From positions 434,001 through 498,000 of the forward strand of contig JAXMCE010000002.1 in NCBI GenBank assembly GCA_046349515.1: 64,000 nucleotides of DNA, written 5' to 3'. Positions 18,908 through 26,913 of this stretch are shown here, one piece after another. The position numbers and the translations under genes were made by a program. The DNA is from JBGPGW01 sp046349515. Its GTDB lineage: Bacteria > Pseudomonadota > Alphaproteobacteria > CADEGL01. How positions within the stretch are numbered: position 1 is the stretch's first letter; every line of letters begins with the position of its first letter. A model generated the notes under the pieces. It did no database searches. It worked only from the letters and a program-made list of their open reading frames with translations, and was not told the origin of the DNA.

Positions 18908-20374
18908 TCAGTCGGCGGCGATTTTGACCAAATGGTTGACTTTGAGCGGCTGGCCCGCACGCATGCCGTTCAAGGCCAGGAACCGTTCGACTTGATGGTC
19001 GTCGAACGGCATTTGCTTCGCCAGGCTCTCGACCGTATCGCCGGGCTCGACGAGGCGAAGGCGGATGCGAAGCGGTTCGGCCTTGGCGGCTTCCTCGGGG
19101 CTCATCATCCGGAAACTATAGGTCGCTCGGCGAAAATCCTCCTGAAGCGAGGCGGTCAGGCTGGGCGGGCTCACGAAGACGAAGCGATAGATGATCTGCG
19201 GCGTGAGCCGCATGGCGACCAGCCTTAGATCGAGGGGGCCCGTGCTGCTGTTGACGCGCGCCGAGGCAGTCGCCGAATCGAGTCCATTGATGTTGATCGA
19301 CTCGACCTGCGACAGGGACAGACCGGGCGCCCAGGTGTCCTTGAGATACTGTCCAACGGGCGCCGGCGTCGCGTTCCGCGCACGGTCGAAGATGACGCGC
19401 GCCTTGTCCGGTCCGATGCCGACGACCTGTGTCGCGCTGTTGAACAGGCGGAATCCGGATGGCACCTCGAATTTGAACCGCAGCCGCGGATGCATGAAGG
19501 TCCGGTTGCGGATGAAGCCGTTTTCCTTGTCGCCGCCATAGGACAAGCCGTCGAGATGCGCGAGGTAATCGGCCTCGCCCACGCGCGGCTCTTCGGTCGG
19601 AGGGATTTGCTTCCGCGCCTGCTCCGCCGCCGCGACGACGCGGTCAGCCGTCCGCGGGTGAGTTGCGAACAGGCTGAATCGATCACCCTCATTGCGGCCG
19701 GCGAGAAGCGCCTCGAGATTGCTGTATCCTTCGAGCGTGCGGAGGAACGATGCCATCGCGACCGGATCGTACCCAGTCTGGGCCATGTAGCGAACGCCGA
19801 GCGAGTCCGCCTCGGACTCCTGGCCGCGCGAGAACCCAGCCAGCATGGCGCCCGCCCCGAACTGCGCCAATTCCTGGCCGACCCCGCGCGTCGCTACGCC
19901 GAGAATATTGAGCGCCAGCGACGTCGCGACGGTCTGGCTGTAACGCTCGGCCGTATGCCGCGCGGTCACGTGGCCCATTTCATGCCCCATGACGCCGGCC
20001 AGCTCCGCTTCATTGTTGGCCAGCGCCATCAGGCCCGTGGTGATGTAGACGTAGCCGCCGGGAATGGCGAAAGCGTTCGCGATGTCGCTGTTGAGGACAG
20101 TGAAGGTCCAGCTCTGGTTCGCCCGCTCCGTGTTCGGCACCAGCCGCTGGCCGATCGACTTCACGTAGTCGCGCACCTTGGGATCATCGTATTCGCCGCC
20201 GAACTCGGCGACGATCTTGGGATGCTCCTCCGCGCCGAGCCGCGCCTCTTCGGAAGACGACATGAGACCGGTGAACGCCGTACGCCCCGCCGGGTTGGTC
20301 GAGCAGGCCGGCACGAGCGTCAAGAGGCACAGGCCCAATGCCAACGATGCCCATCGCTGGAGTTTGCGCGTCAT
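18908..20374 (-). CDS. M48-family zinc metalloprotease, lipoprotein, with LysM-like C-terminus
   Basis: A 488-residue BepA/YfgC-like protease. The N-terminal signal ends with a lipobox (LTLVPAC, Cys24), so the protein should be anchored on the periplasmic face of the outer or inner membrane. The zinc motif HEMGH is at 131-135 and the third ligand is in SRGQESEADSLG (~168-180). No TPR region follows; instead residues ~285-430 form a beta-rich domain, and the last ~50 (RLVEPGDTVESLAKQ...LNGM) resemble LysM. The family degrades misfolded outer-membrane proteins. The start codon overlaps the stop of the upstream nuclease-like gene as ATGA. Confidence 0.9.
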   Translation of the reverse strand: MTRKLQRWASLALGLCLLTLVPACSTNPAGRTAFTGLMSSSEEARLGAEEHPKIVAEFGGEYDDPKVRDYVKSIGQRLVPNTERANQSWTFTVLNSDIANAFAIPGGYVYITTGLMALANNEAELAGVMGHEMGHVTARHTAERYSQTVATSLALNILGVATRGVGQELAQFGAGAMLAGFSRGQESEADSLGVRYMAQTGYDPVAMASFLRTLEGYSNLEALLAGRNEGDRFSLFATHPRTADRVVAAAEQARKQIPPTEEPRVGEADYLAHLDGLSYGGDKENGFIRNRTFMHPRLRFKFEVPSGFRLFNSATQVVGIGPDKARVIFDRARNATPAPVGQYLKDTWAPGLSLSQVESININGLDSATASARVNSSTGPLDLRLVAMRLTPQIIYRFVFVSPPSLTASLQEDFRRATYSFRMMSPEEAAKAEPLRIRLRLVEPGDTVESLAKQMPFDDHQVERFLALNGMRAGQPLKVNHLVKIAAD

Positions 20375-21174
20375 TCGGCCAGCACCTCGATCTGCTCCGG
20401 TCGGGTCGCCTGAATCATCGGCCCGTTCATGGATTTTATCCAGCCTCGAACGCGGAGGCGACGGCCTTCATAGGCGCGCGGCTCGATCCCGACCTCGCGG
20501 AACCGCTTGAGGTCGGCCGGATCGATCACGATGGTGAAATCAGTGTGCCAATCGGGACCAAAGTTGAGATACGTCCTGCCGCGGACCGCGGAGACGGAGA
20601 GCACCGTCCCCTCGACAAGTTGGAAACTGTCGGCATAGCGATCGGCATCGTCCGCGATGCGGACTCGATAATGTGCATCGGACCAGAGTCCGCGCCGCTT
20701 GATGCGCGCCTCGCGCTCGAGCGCCAGCATGTCCCCGATGCGAATGCGTTGGTCCGGCAACGTCCAAACCCGCGCGAGGCCGGCCATGAGGAGAAGGCCC
20801 TGAACCCAGCTTCCGTCCTCGGCATAGAGCTGCGCCGTCATGCGGCCATAGCGATCAGGACGCGCGCCGTCATAGTGCAGGGTCACGTGCTTGCCGATCG
20901 TTGCGCGTTCGAGGGTTGCGCGCGCTTCTTCGGCCAGAGGCGTCGTCGTTCCGTCCGGGGCCGCCCTCGGCACCTCGATTCCGGCGAGACGAACCGTGGC
21001 ACCCGTGTCGAGGACAACCGTGTTGCCGTCGATCACTTTGGCGACGACAGCGCCTGTCTCCGACCGCGACGCCTCAGGAGGCTGCGCTGCGAGCAAGGAT
21101 GCGACGGGCACGTGGCAGAAAAGGAAGGCTGCCACAATGAAGCGCGCACACGCCTGAACCGTCGTGACGGGCAT
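20371..21174 (-). CDS. thermonuclease (SNase)-like protein with altered active site
   Basis: A 267-residue secreted protein: the first ~30 residues are a signal peptide (start ATG at 21174; a longer frame to 21237 would bury it). The OB-fold SNase domain runs ~42-160, with the VIDGNTVVL strand (Asp49, equivalent to Asp21 of staphylococcal nuclease), RLAGIEVPR (62-70) and DRYGRMTAQLY (Arg111, equivalent to Arg87). In the usual RLxxIDxPE motif the metal ligand Asp is Glu67 here and the general-base Glu is Arg70, so nuclease activity is doubtful. A second OB-like region fills 170-267. It overlaps the M48 gene by 4 nt, suggesting an envelope role shared with the protease. Confidence 0.85.
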   Translation of the reverse strand: MPVTTVQACARFIVAAFLFCHVPVASLLAAQPPEASRSETGAVVAKVIDGNTVVLDTGATVRLAGIEVPRAAPDGTTTPLAEEARATLERATIGKHVTLHYDGARPDRYGRMTAQLYAEDGSWVQGLLLMAGLARVWTLPDQRIRIGDMLALEREARIKRRGLWSDAHYRVRIADDADRYADSFQLVEGTVLSVSAVRGRTYLNFGPDWHTDFTIVIDPADLKRFREVGIEPRAYEGRRLRVRGWIKSMNGPMIQATRPEQIEVLAE

Positions 21175-21329
21175 ACCGACTCCCGATCCGGTTTGAACAC
21201 CCTCCCCGAAAAACCCCGATCCATCACGAGATTCCACGAAATTGTGTCAAAGCGAAGGCCAAGCTTTGCATCCTTGCTCTGGCTCATCGTACATTCGCCG
21301 ACAGAGTGCCCCACTTGAAGGAGACCCTG

Positions 21330-22295
21330 ATGAACCGGCGCGAATTGTTCCCCGAGATCGAGGCCTATGAGACCGGGCTTCTCTCGCTCGATGCGCGCCA
21401 TGTCATGTATTGGGAGCAGTCCGGCAACCCGAATGGCCTGCCCGTGCTGTTTCTCCACGGCGGACCCGGAGCCGGGGCAACGCCAACCCATCGCCGATTT
21501 TTTGATCCCGCCACCTATCGGATCGTGATCTTCGATCAGCGCGGCGCGGGTCGGTCGAAGCCTTTGGGCTCGGTCGAAGACAACACGACACACCATCTCG
21601 TGTCTGATATCGAGAAACTTCGCGGGACGCTTGGCATCGATCGATGGCTCGTCTTCGGCGGGTCTTGGGGCTCGACCCTGGCTCTCGCTTATGCCCAGGC
21701 CCATCCAGAGCGCTGCCTCGGCCTCATCCTTCGCGGCATCTTCCTATGCCGCAGGCGCGAGATTGACTGGTTTCTCTACGGGATCCGCACGATCTTTCCC
21801 GAGCATTGGCGCGCCTTCTCGGACTTCATTCCGGCAGAGGAGCGGGCCGACCTTCTCGGCAACTATCACCGCCGCCTCGTCGACCCCGATCCCGCGATCC
21901 ACATGCCCGCGGCGCGCGCCTGGAGCACCTATGAGGGCGCATGCTCGACACTCATGCCCAGCCCCGAGACCATCGCCGCCTTCGGCAACGACCGGATGGC
22001 GCTCGGTCTCGCGAGGATCGAGGCGCACTATTTCATCAACGGCATCTTCATGCCCGAAGGGGCCCTGCTCAAAGCGGTGGATCGCATCCGCCACCTTCCT
22101 ACCACGATCGTCCAGGGCCGCTATGACATCGTGTGCCCCATCGAGACCGCAGACGAGCTGGTCCAGGCCTGGCCCGAGGCCGACTATGTCATCGTTCCGG
22201 ATGCCGGCCATTCGGCGCTCGAGCCTGGCATCCGCTCGGCCCTCGTCGAGGCGACGGAACGCTTCAAGACCCTCGGCCTCGCCAAGGCAAGCTGA
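21330..22295 (+). CDS. pip: proline iminopeptidase
   Basis: A 321-residue alpha/beta-hydrolase of the S33 family that removes N-terminal proline from peptides in the cytoplasm. It shows the oxyanion HGGPGAG element (43-49), the IFDQRGAGRS motif (67-75), the nucleophile elbow GGSWGS with Ser112, the LILRGIF helix after it, and the C-terminal Asp and His of GRYDIVCP and DAGHSA. The ATG at 21330 (MNRRELFPEIEAY) has GGAGA 8 nt upstream and fits homologues; an in-frame ATG 24 nt earlier is less likely. It stands alone on this strand, followed 83 nt later by the PagL-like gene. Confidence 0.93.
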   Translation: MNRRELFPEIEAYETGLLSLDARHVMYWEQSGNPNGLPVLFLHGGPGAGATPTHRRFFDPATYRIVIFDQRGAGRSKPLGSVEDNTTHHLVSDIEKLRGTLGIDRWLVFGGSWGSTLALAYAQAHPERCLGLILRGIFLCRRREIDWFLYGIRTIFPEHWRAFSDFIPAEERADLLGNYHRRLVDPDPAIHMPAARAWSTYEGACSTLMPSPETIAAFGNDRMALGLARIEAHYFINGIFMPEGALLKAVDRIRHLPTTIVQGRYDIVCPIETADELVQAWPEADYVIVPDAGHSALEPGIRSALVEATERFKTLGLAKAS

Positions 22296-22378
22296 CCGGG
22301 CCAGCCCGCGTTCCCCCTTGAACCGGCAGGGCCTTGGCCTAGGATGCGGGAAAACAGGGACGTTCTGGGGGCAATGCC

Positions 22379-22894
22379 GTGCGTTGGTTGATCGGTGCCG
22401 CGATCGCGGCTCTCGGGATCTTGGGAATTGCCTCGGCGGCGTCGGCGGAGACGGACGATCCCTCCTATCTCGCTTTCCAGTTCGGCGTCTTCGATTTCGT
22501 CCAGGATCATAACCAGGCAGCGGCCTTCGCGCTCGAGTACCGCAATGGCGAGCGGTTCTGGCTCTTCAAGCCGGTCGTAGGGCTCATGGGAACGTCGGAC
22601 GGCGGCGCTTACGGCTATGCCGGCATCGCCCTCGATCTTTATTTCGGAAACCGCATCGTCGTGCGGCTCGGCTTCGCCCCCGGCGCCTACTATCGGGGCA
22701 ACGGCCTCGATCTTGGCAGCGTGCTCGAGTTTCGCTCGTCGGGCGAGATCGCCTACCGCTTCGAGGATCGCTCGCGTCTCGGCATCACGGCATTCCACCT
22801 GTCGAATGCCAGCACCGGCCGCATCAATCCGGGCGTCGAAGTTATCATGCTGAGCTATTCGATGCCGATCACGAAGCTCTTTGGCGGGAATTGA
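22379..22894 (+). CDS. PagL-like lipid A 3-O-deacylase / acyloxyacyl hydrolase family outer-membrane protein
   Basis: A 171-residue protein with a signal peptide (cleavage after ASAASA, ~residue 23) and alternating hydrophobic strands of a small outer-membrane beta-barrel. The C-terminal motif AFHLSNAS...NPGVE places His140, Ser142 and Glu154 at exactly the spacing of the Pseudomonas PagL catalytic triad (H126, S128, E140). PagL removes the 3-O acyl chain from lipid A. The start is the GTG at 22379 with GGGGGC upstream. The 3' end overlaps the convergent transporter gene by 26 nt. Sequence outside the motif is divergent, so acyl-chain specificity is open. Confidence 0.78.
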   Translation: MRWLIGAAIAALGILGIASAASAETDDPSYLAFQFGVFDFVQDHNQAAAFALEYRNGERFWLFKPVVGLMGTSDGGAYGYAGIALDLYFGNRIVVRLGFAPGAYYRGNGLDLGSVLEFRSSGEIAYRFEDRSRLGITAFHLSNASTGRINPGVEVIMLSYSMPITKLFGGN

Positions 22895-23771
22895 CGCCGC
22901 GGTTGACCAGCCACACGCCGGCCGACGCGAGAAGTAGACCCAAGACAGCGAGCGCGCTCACCACCTCGCCCAGCACGAGCCAACCGAGAACAGCCGTGAC
23001 ACCCGGTGTCAGGTAGAAATTGGCCGCGACCTTGCCAGCCGTGCCGATGCGAAGCATGAACAGAAGCAGCGCCATGCCGCCGAGCGAAATGGCGAGCGAA
23101 AGATAGGCAAGAGTCCCCAGCGCGACCGGCGTCCAATGCGCATGGGCGGTCTCGAACCCCGCGGTCGCGACCGCGCAGATCACGGCCGCCGAGCCGAGCT
23201 GAATCGTGTTTGACGGCAGGACCGCGGCCGCCCGGCAGTGCCGGCTGTAGTACAGCGTGCCGATGACCATGCCGCACACGCCGGCGAACGCCCAGGTGAT
23301 CCCGGAAACAAGTCCCATCTCGCGCGCCTCGACACCGACCGTGAGGGCGACGCCGGCGATGCCGAAACCGAAGCCCAGCCATTGGGCCGGCCGGAACCGG
23401 TCGCCCAGGATGGGACCCGAGAGGACGGCCACAAGCAGCGGATGGAGCGAGCCGATCAACGCCATGGTCGCCGCCGAGATTCGCGTCATGGCGATGTAGG
23501 CAGCACCGAGATAGACAGCGTTGATGAGGGCGCCCGCGACGATGAAGTGGTGCCAGCGGCCTTTGAGCTGGCGCCATGGCTGGGGCCAGAGACAACCGAT
23601 CGCGATCAGAGACGCCGTCGCGATCGCGAAGCGAAGCGTGAGGAAATAGAGCGGCGAGACATCGGGCAGGCCCGCGCGCGCCGCGATGAAGGCCGAACTC
23701 CACAAGCAGACGAAGAGCGCGGATGCGACAGTCGCGTGCCACGACGGACGAGGACGATCGGCCTCGGTCAC
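22869..23771 (-). CDS. DMT-family (EamA) transporter, distal gene of the EctC-like operon
   Basis: A 300-residue inner-membrane protein with about ten membrane segments in two EamA repeats (ALFVCLWSSAFIAARAGL; ITWAFAGVCGMVIGTLYYSR). The first repeat ends TRISAATMALIGSLHPLLVA and the second NFYLTPGVTAVLGWLVLGE, the usual conserved sites. The start is a GTG at 23771 without a clear ribosome site. It follows the two EctC-like genes by 52 nt on the same strand, so it may export their product. Its 3' end overlaps the PagL-like gene in antisense by 26 nt. Confidence 0.87.
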   Translation of the reverse strand: MTEADRPRPSWHATVASALFVCLWSSAFIAARAGLPDVSPLYFLTLRFAIATASLIAIGCLWPQPWRQLKGRWHHFIVAGALINAVYLGAAYIAMTRISAATMALIGSLHPLLVAVLSGPILGDRFRPAQWLGFGFGIAGVALTVGVEAREMGLVSGITWAFAGVCGMVIGTLYYSRHCRAAAVLPSNTIQLGSAAVICAVATAGFETAHAHWTPVALGTLAYLSLAISLGGMALLLFMLRIGTAGKVAANFYLTPGVTAVLGWLVLGEVVSALAVLGLLLASAGVWLVNRGVNSRQRAS

Positions 23772-23823
23772 GCGCGGGCGCGCCGCCGGGCGAATGGCCG
23801 GCCCTTACGCATGGATCGCCGGC

Positions 23824-24204
23824 CTAGAGAATGGGATAGGAGCCGTCCTTGTCATGCACCTCGGAGCCGACCAGCGCGGGCGTGAACACGCAGATGATGC
23901 GCAGGCGCGTCTTCGACACGATCTTGTGGCGGTCATGCTTGTCGAGCGTGTACATCATGCCCGGCCGCATCGCGTAGGTCTTGCCGGTCGCGAGGTCCTC
24001 GAGCGTGCCCTCGCCTTCGAGGACGTAGTTGGCCTCGATGTGATTTTTGTAGTGAAGGATCGCCTCGCGGCCCGGCTCGACGACCGTGTCCGTCAAGGTG
24101 AAGCCGACGCCATCCGCCCGCGTGAGGAACCTCAAACTCGAGCCCGAATCGACCTTGCGATGGAATGGCCCGCCCGCGAGATCTTCCTTGTATTTGACGA
24201 TCAT
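23824..24204 (-). CDS. EctC-like cupin (ectoine synthase family), copy 1
   Basis: A 126-residue single-domain cupin of the ectoine synthase family, which in ectoine makers closes N-gamma-acetyl-diaminobutyrate to ectoine with an iron centre. The iron ligands known from EctC are all in register: Glu57, Tyr85 (PGMMYTLDKH) and His93. Also kept are Arg25, Tyr52, His55, Cys105, Phe107, Glu115 and His117. Two substrate-pocket residues differ from true EctC: Trp21 is Gly and Asn38 is Thr. No ectA, ectB or ask_ect is in the window. It follows copy 2 by 32 nt. It is therefore an EctC homologue that may act on another substrate. Confidence 0.87.
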   Translation of the reverse strand: MIVKYKEDLAGGPFHRKVDSGSSLRFLTRADGVGFTLTDTVVEPGREAILHYKNHIEANYVLEGEGTLEDLATGKTYAMRPGMMYTLDKHDRHKIVSKTRLRIICVFTPALVGSEVHDKDGSYPIL

Positions 24205-24236
24205 CTGCACCTCCCCATATTCATGCGCCAACCGAC

Positions 24237-24617
24237 TCAAAGCAGCGGATAGGACCCGTCGGCGTCGTGCGTCTCGCTTCCCACGAGGGCGGGCACGAAG
24301 ACAACGATGATGCGGATCCGCGTTTTCGCCCGGACACGATGGCGTTCGTGCTTGTCGAGGGTGAACATGATCCCGGGCCGGATCGCATAGCGATCGCCGG
24401 TCTCGAGATTGTCGAGCGTACCCTCGCCCTCGACGATGTAGTTGCATTCCACGTGGTTCTTGTATTGAAGCGTCGCGTCCGAACCCGGCTCCATCGTGAA
24501 GTCGGTGAGGGTGAATCCGACACCATCGGCGCGCACCAGCAGACGCGTGCTTTCGCCCGTCGCGAGCGTCCGGTGATGGGGGCCACCAACGAGGTCTTCC
24601 CGATACTTGACGATCAT
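24237..24617 (-). CDS. EctC-like cupin (ectoine synthase family), copy 2, altered iron site
   Basis: A 126-residue paralogue of copy 1, colinear without gaps. Glu57 and His93 of the iron site are kept, but Tyr85 is Phe (PGIMFTLDKH) and Cys105 is Val; Trp21 is Gly, Asn38 is Thr and Thr40 is Phe. Arg25, Tyr52, His55, Phe107, Glu115 and His117 remain. This suggests either a different metal geometry and substrate, or a partner subunit to copy 1. The start at 24617 is set by alignment with copy 1 (MIVKY...); the frame is open further upstream but into the decarboxylase gene, whose stop is 16 nt before. Confidence 0.85.
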   Translation of the reverse strand: MIVKYREDLVGGPHHRTLATGESTRLLVRADGVGFTLTDFTMEPGSDATLQYKNHVECNYIVEGEGTLDNLETGDRYAIRPGIMFTLDKHERHRVRAKTRIRIIVVFVPALVGSETHDADGSYPLL

Positions 24618-24633
24618 CTCGGCGCTCGCGATC

Positions 24634-25887
24634 TCAGATGGCGTAGACGGCCTTCTCGCCGCGGCTCTTGCGGCGGCCCGCCTCGACATCGCGCACGGCG
24701 GCCCCAAGATCCGCGATGAAGGCATCCACAATATCCTTGTGGCCCATATTGACCATCAATTGGATCGAGGGCGGCTCGAGTGCCCGGCCGACGAGCCAAT
24801 CGCGATCGGCAAGACCATCCGCGACCGCGTCGATATCGATGCGCCTTGAGCCGAACGAGAAATTATAGGCATGGGGTTCGCCCCAGACTTCGAGACCGGG
24901 GACCGAACGAATCCCCTCGATGATCCGATCGCGGATGGCGAGGATCGCCCGAACACGCTCCTTGTATCCGTCCCGGCCGAGATAATTCATCACCGCCCAG
25001 GCGGACGCGATGGCACCGCCCGAACGCGAGCCCGTGATGTTCGGCGTCGAGTAGAGACCCGATGGCCAGGCATCGAACGTCGTGCGCTGGTACGCCTCGA
25101 GCGCCTTGTCCCGCAGCAGGAGGACGGAGATGCCCTTGTTCGCATAGCCGAACTTGTGCACGTCGACCGAGATGGAAGTGACGCCAGGCAGTGAAAACTC
25201 GAAGGCGGGAATCGAGTAACCGAGCTGGCGCGCGAAGGGAAGGATGAACCCGCCGATGCACGAATCGACGTGGAGCCACAGGTCATGGCGCGCGGCGAGT
25301 ACGGAGAGCGCGTCGATGGGATCGGTCGTACCATAGGGATAAGGCGGTGCCGAACCCACCAGCATGATCGTGTTTTCGTTGATCGCCTTCTCCATCGCAT
25401 TCACGTCTGCGCGGAAATTCGGACTCTCGGCCATGCGGACGGGCTTCACGCCGAACATGTGGGCCGCTTTGTCGAAGGAAGGGTGGGCGCTCCTGGGCAG
25501 GAGCATCTCCGGATCGCGCGCTCCCGGCCGGCGAACACGGGCCCAGTCGCGCGCGGCCTTGACCGCCATCATGTTGCTCTCGGTCCCGCCGGCCGTGACG
25601 CTGCCGCCGGCGCCTTCCGGCGCGTCCAGAAGCTCGAGCAGCATCGCGACGACTTCGGTCTCGTAGCGACCGATGCTCGGATAGGACGTGCCCCCGTAAA
25701 GCGCATTGTCCGAGATATACATGTCGTAAGCCGCGTTCGCGACGCGGACGAGGTCGTCGCCCGCGTAGTAGGCGGGCTTGAAGATCCGCGCGTGATGCCA
25801 AGGGAGATCGTCGCGGCGCAACGTCTCCATTTGCACTTTCACCTCGTCCCAACTCCGGCCCGATTGCGGGAACAGCCGATTCGTCAT
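24634..25887 (-). CDS. PLP-dependent group II decarboxylase / sphingosine-phosphate-lyase-like
   Basis: A 417-residue fold-type I PLP enzyme of the glutamate decarboxylase/S1P-lyase superfamily. It shows the GGTESNMMAVKAAR phosphate-site motif (~100-113), a HVDSC element with the PLP-pyridine Asp (~206-210), and the PLP lysine in SVDVHKFGYANKG (K245). It is close to the archaeal MfnA/S1P-lyase type rather than E. coli GadB. The ATG at 25887 follows GGGAGGAG by 8 nt. It is 16 nt upstream of EctC-like copy 2 and 56 nt downstream of a transporter, so all are probably one transcript. Possible substrates are acidic or diamino acids, or a phosphorylated amino alcohol. Confidence 0.85.
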   Translation of the reverse strand: MTNRLFPQSGRSWDEVKVQMETLRRDDLPWHHARIFKPAYYAGDDLVRVANAAYDMYISDNALYGGTSYPSIGRYETEVVAMLLELLDAPEGAGGSVTAGGTESNMMAVKAARDWARVRRPGARDPEMLLPRSAHPSFDKAAHMFGVKPVRMAESPNFRADVNAMEKAINENTIMLVGSAPPYPYGTTDPIDALSVLAARHDLWLHVDSCIGGFILPFARQLGYSIPAFEFSLPGVTSISVDVHKFGYANKGISVLLLRDKALEAYQRTTFDAWPSGLYSTPNITGSRSGGAIASAWAVMNYLGRDGYKERVRAILAIRDRIIEGIRSVPGLEVWGEPHAYNFSFGSRRIDIDAVADGLADRDWLVGRALEPPSIQLMVNMGHKDIVDAFIADLGAAVRDVEAGRRKSRGEKAVYAI

Positions 25888-25943
25888 GGCGGACGCTCCT
25901 CCCAACGCTGAGGGCCGACTCTAGGCGGCTCCCTTCCGCGGCG

Positions 25944-26870
25944 TCAACGCGCGGCCCCGGCCCGGGGCGCGCCCCAGAGCTGCATCACGAAGATGGCGCC
26001 CACGATGAGGATAGCGCCCACGGCTTGTGTGAAGACGAGCGTCTCGCCGAGAAAGATGACGGCCAGGGCCACGACGAAGATGGGTTCGCTCGTAAGCGAC
26101 AACGAAACCTTCGTCGCCCCGATCATGCCGATGGCGGTGAATACGGCGAAGAGGGCCGAGCCATTGAAGAGCGGAATCGCGAAGACGGCGGCAAGGCCCT
26201 CCGGCGTCGTCGGCAGGACGAGATCGCCCGTGATCGAGAAGACCGTGAGCGAGGCGACCGCTCCGGCGCCCTGCATGTGCAACATGAGGCGAAGGCTATC
26301 GATACCGCGGAGCAACTGGTTCGACGTCGTGATGATGACGGTGAGCGCCGCGGCGCTCAGTCCAGCCAGGAAAATTCCGTAGGCATCCAGGTCGTCGAAC
26401 GAGACCTTGAGGATGAGCGTCAGCCCCAGGACCGCGGTGCCGATGCAACCGATCTTGACCGCGGTCAGCGGCTCACCCGCCACGAGCCGCATCGCGATCG
26501 CGACGAGCAGGGGGTAAAAGTATTCGATCAGGACCGAGAGGCTGACCGGAATGTACTTGAACGACGCGTAGATCGAGAGCGTCTGGAACGCGATGAGAAC
26601 CCCGAGGGCGAGCGCGGTGCCACGAACGCGCGGCGGCAGCCGGACAGAGGTCTTCGTCAGCCAGCAATAGAGAGAGAGTGCGATGAAGACGGTCGTCAAT
26701 CGGACTCCGATGATGGAGGCCGGTGATCCGCCGCTCCTGTAGACGACCCGCGCGAGCATCACGCTCAACGCGAAGCCCATGGCGGCGAAGATGACGATCG
26801 CGACGCCGAACCACGGACGCCGCGCCGCGCCGTGCGTCGGCGCGTCCTTTGCCGCGTCCCCTCCCGTCAT
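25944..26870 (-). CDS. DMT-family (EamA) transporter, proximal gene of the EctC-like operon
   Basis: A 308-residue inner-membrane protein with about ten membrane spans in two EamA repeats (AIVIFAAMGFALSVMLARVVY; GLSAAALTVIITTSNQLL). Repeat ends read KYIPVSLSVLIEYFYPLLVA and KVSLSLTSEPIFVVALAVIFLGE. It is not closely similar to the other EamA protein at the far end of this gene group. The decarboxylase starts 56 nt after its stop. Upstream, the SIMPL gene ends only 43 nt away, so the promoter could lie there or before the SIMPL gene. The role may be to import the decarboxylase substrate or export a product. Confidence 0.86.
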   Translation of the reverse strand: MTGGDAAKDAPTHGAARRPWFGVAIVIFAAMGFALSVMLARVVYRSGGSPASIIGVRLTTVFIALSLYCWLTKTSVRLPPRVRGTALALGVLIAFQTLSIYASFKYIPVSLSVLIEYFYPLLVAIAMRLVAGEPLTAVKIGCIGTAVLGLTLILKVSFDDLDAYGIFLAGLSAAALTVIITTSNQLLRGIDSLRLMLHMQGAGAVASLTVFSITGDLVLPTTPEGLAAVFAIPLFNGSALFAVFTAIGMIGATKVSLSLTSEPIFVVALAVIFLGETLVFTQAVGAILIVGAIFVMQLWGAPRAGAAR

Positions 26871-26913
26871 GGCTTCTCAGAACCTGCAGGTGCCTCGCGG
26901 TCGCCCGTAACCG

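Noticed and set aside
23824..24617. Complete ectoine biosynthesis cluster
   Set aside because: Only EctC-like proteins are present; EctA and EctB are absent, and key substrate residues of EctC are changed.
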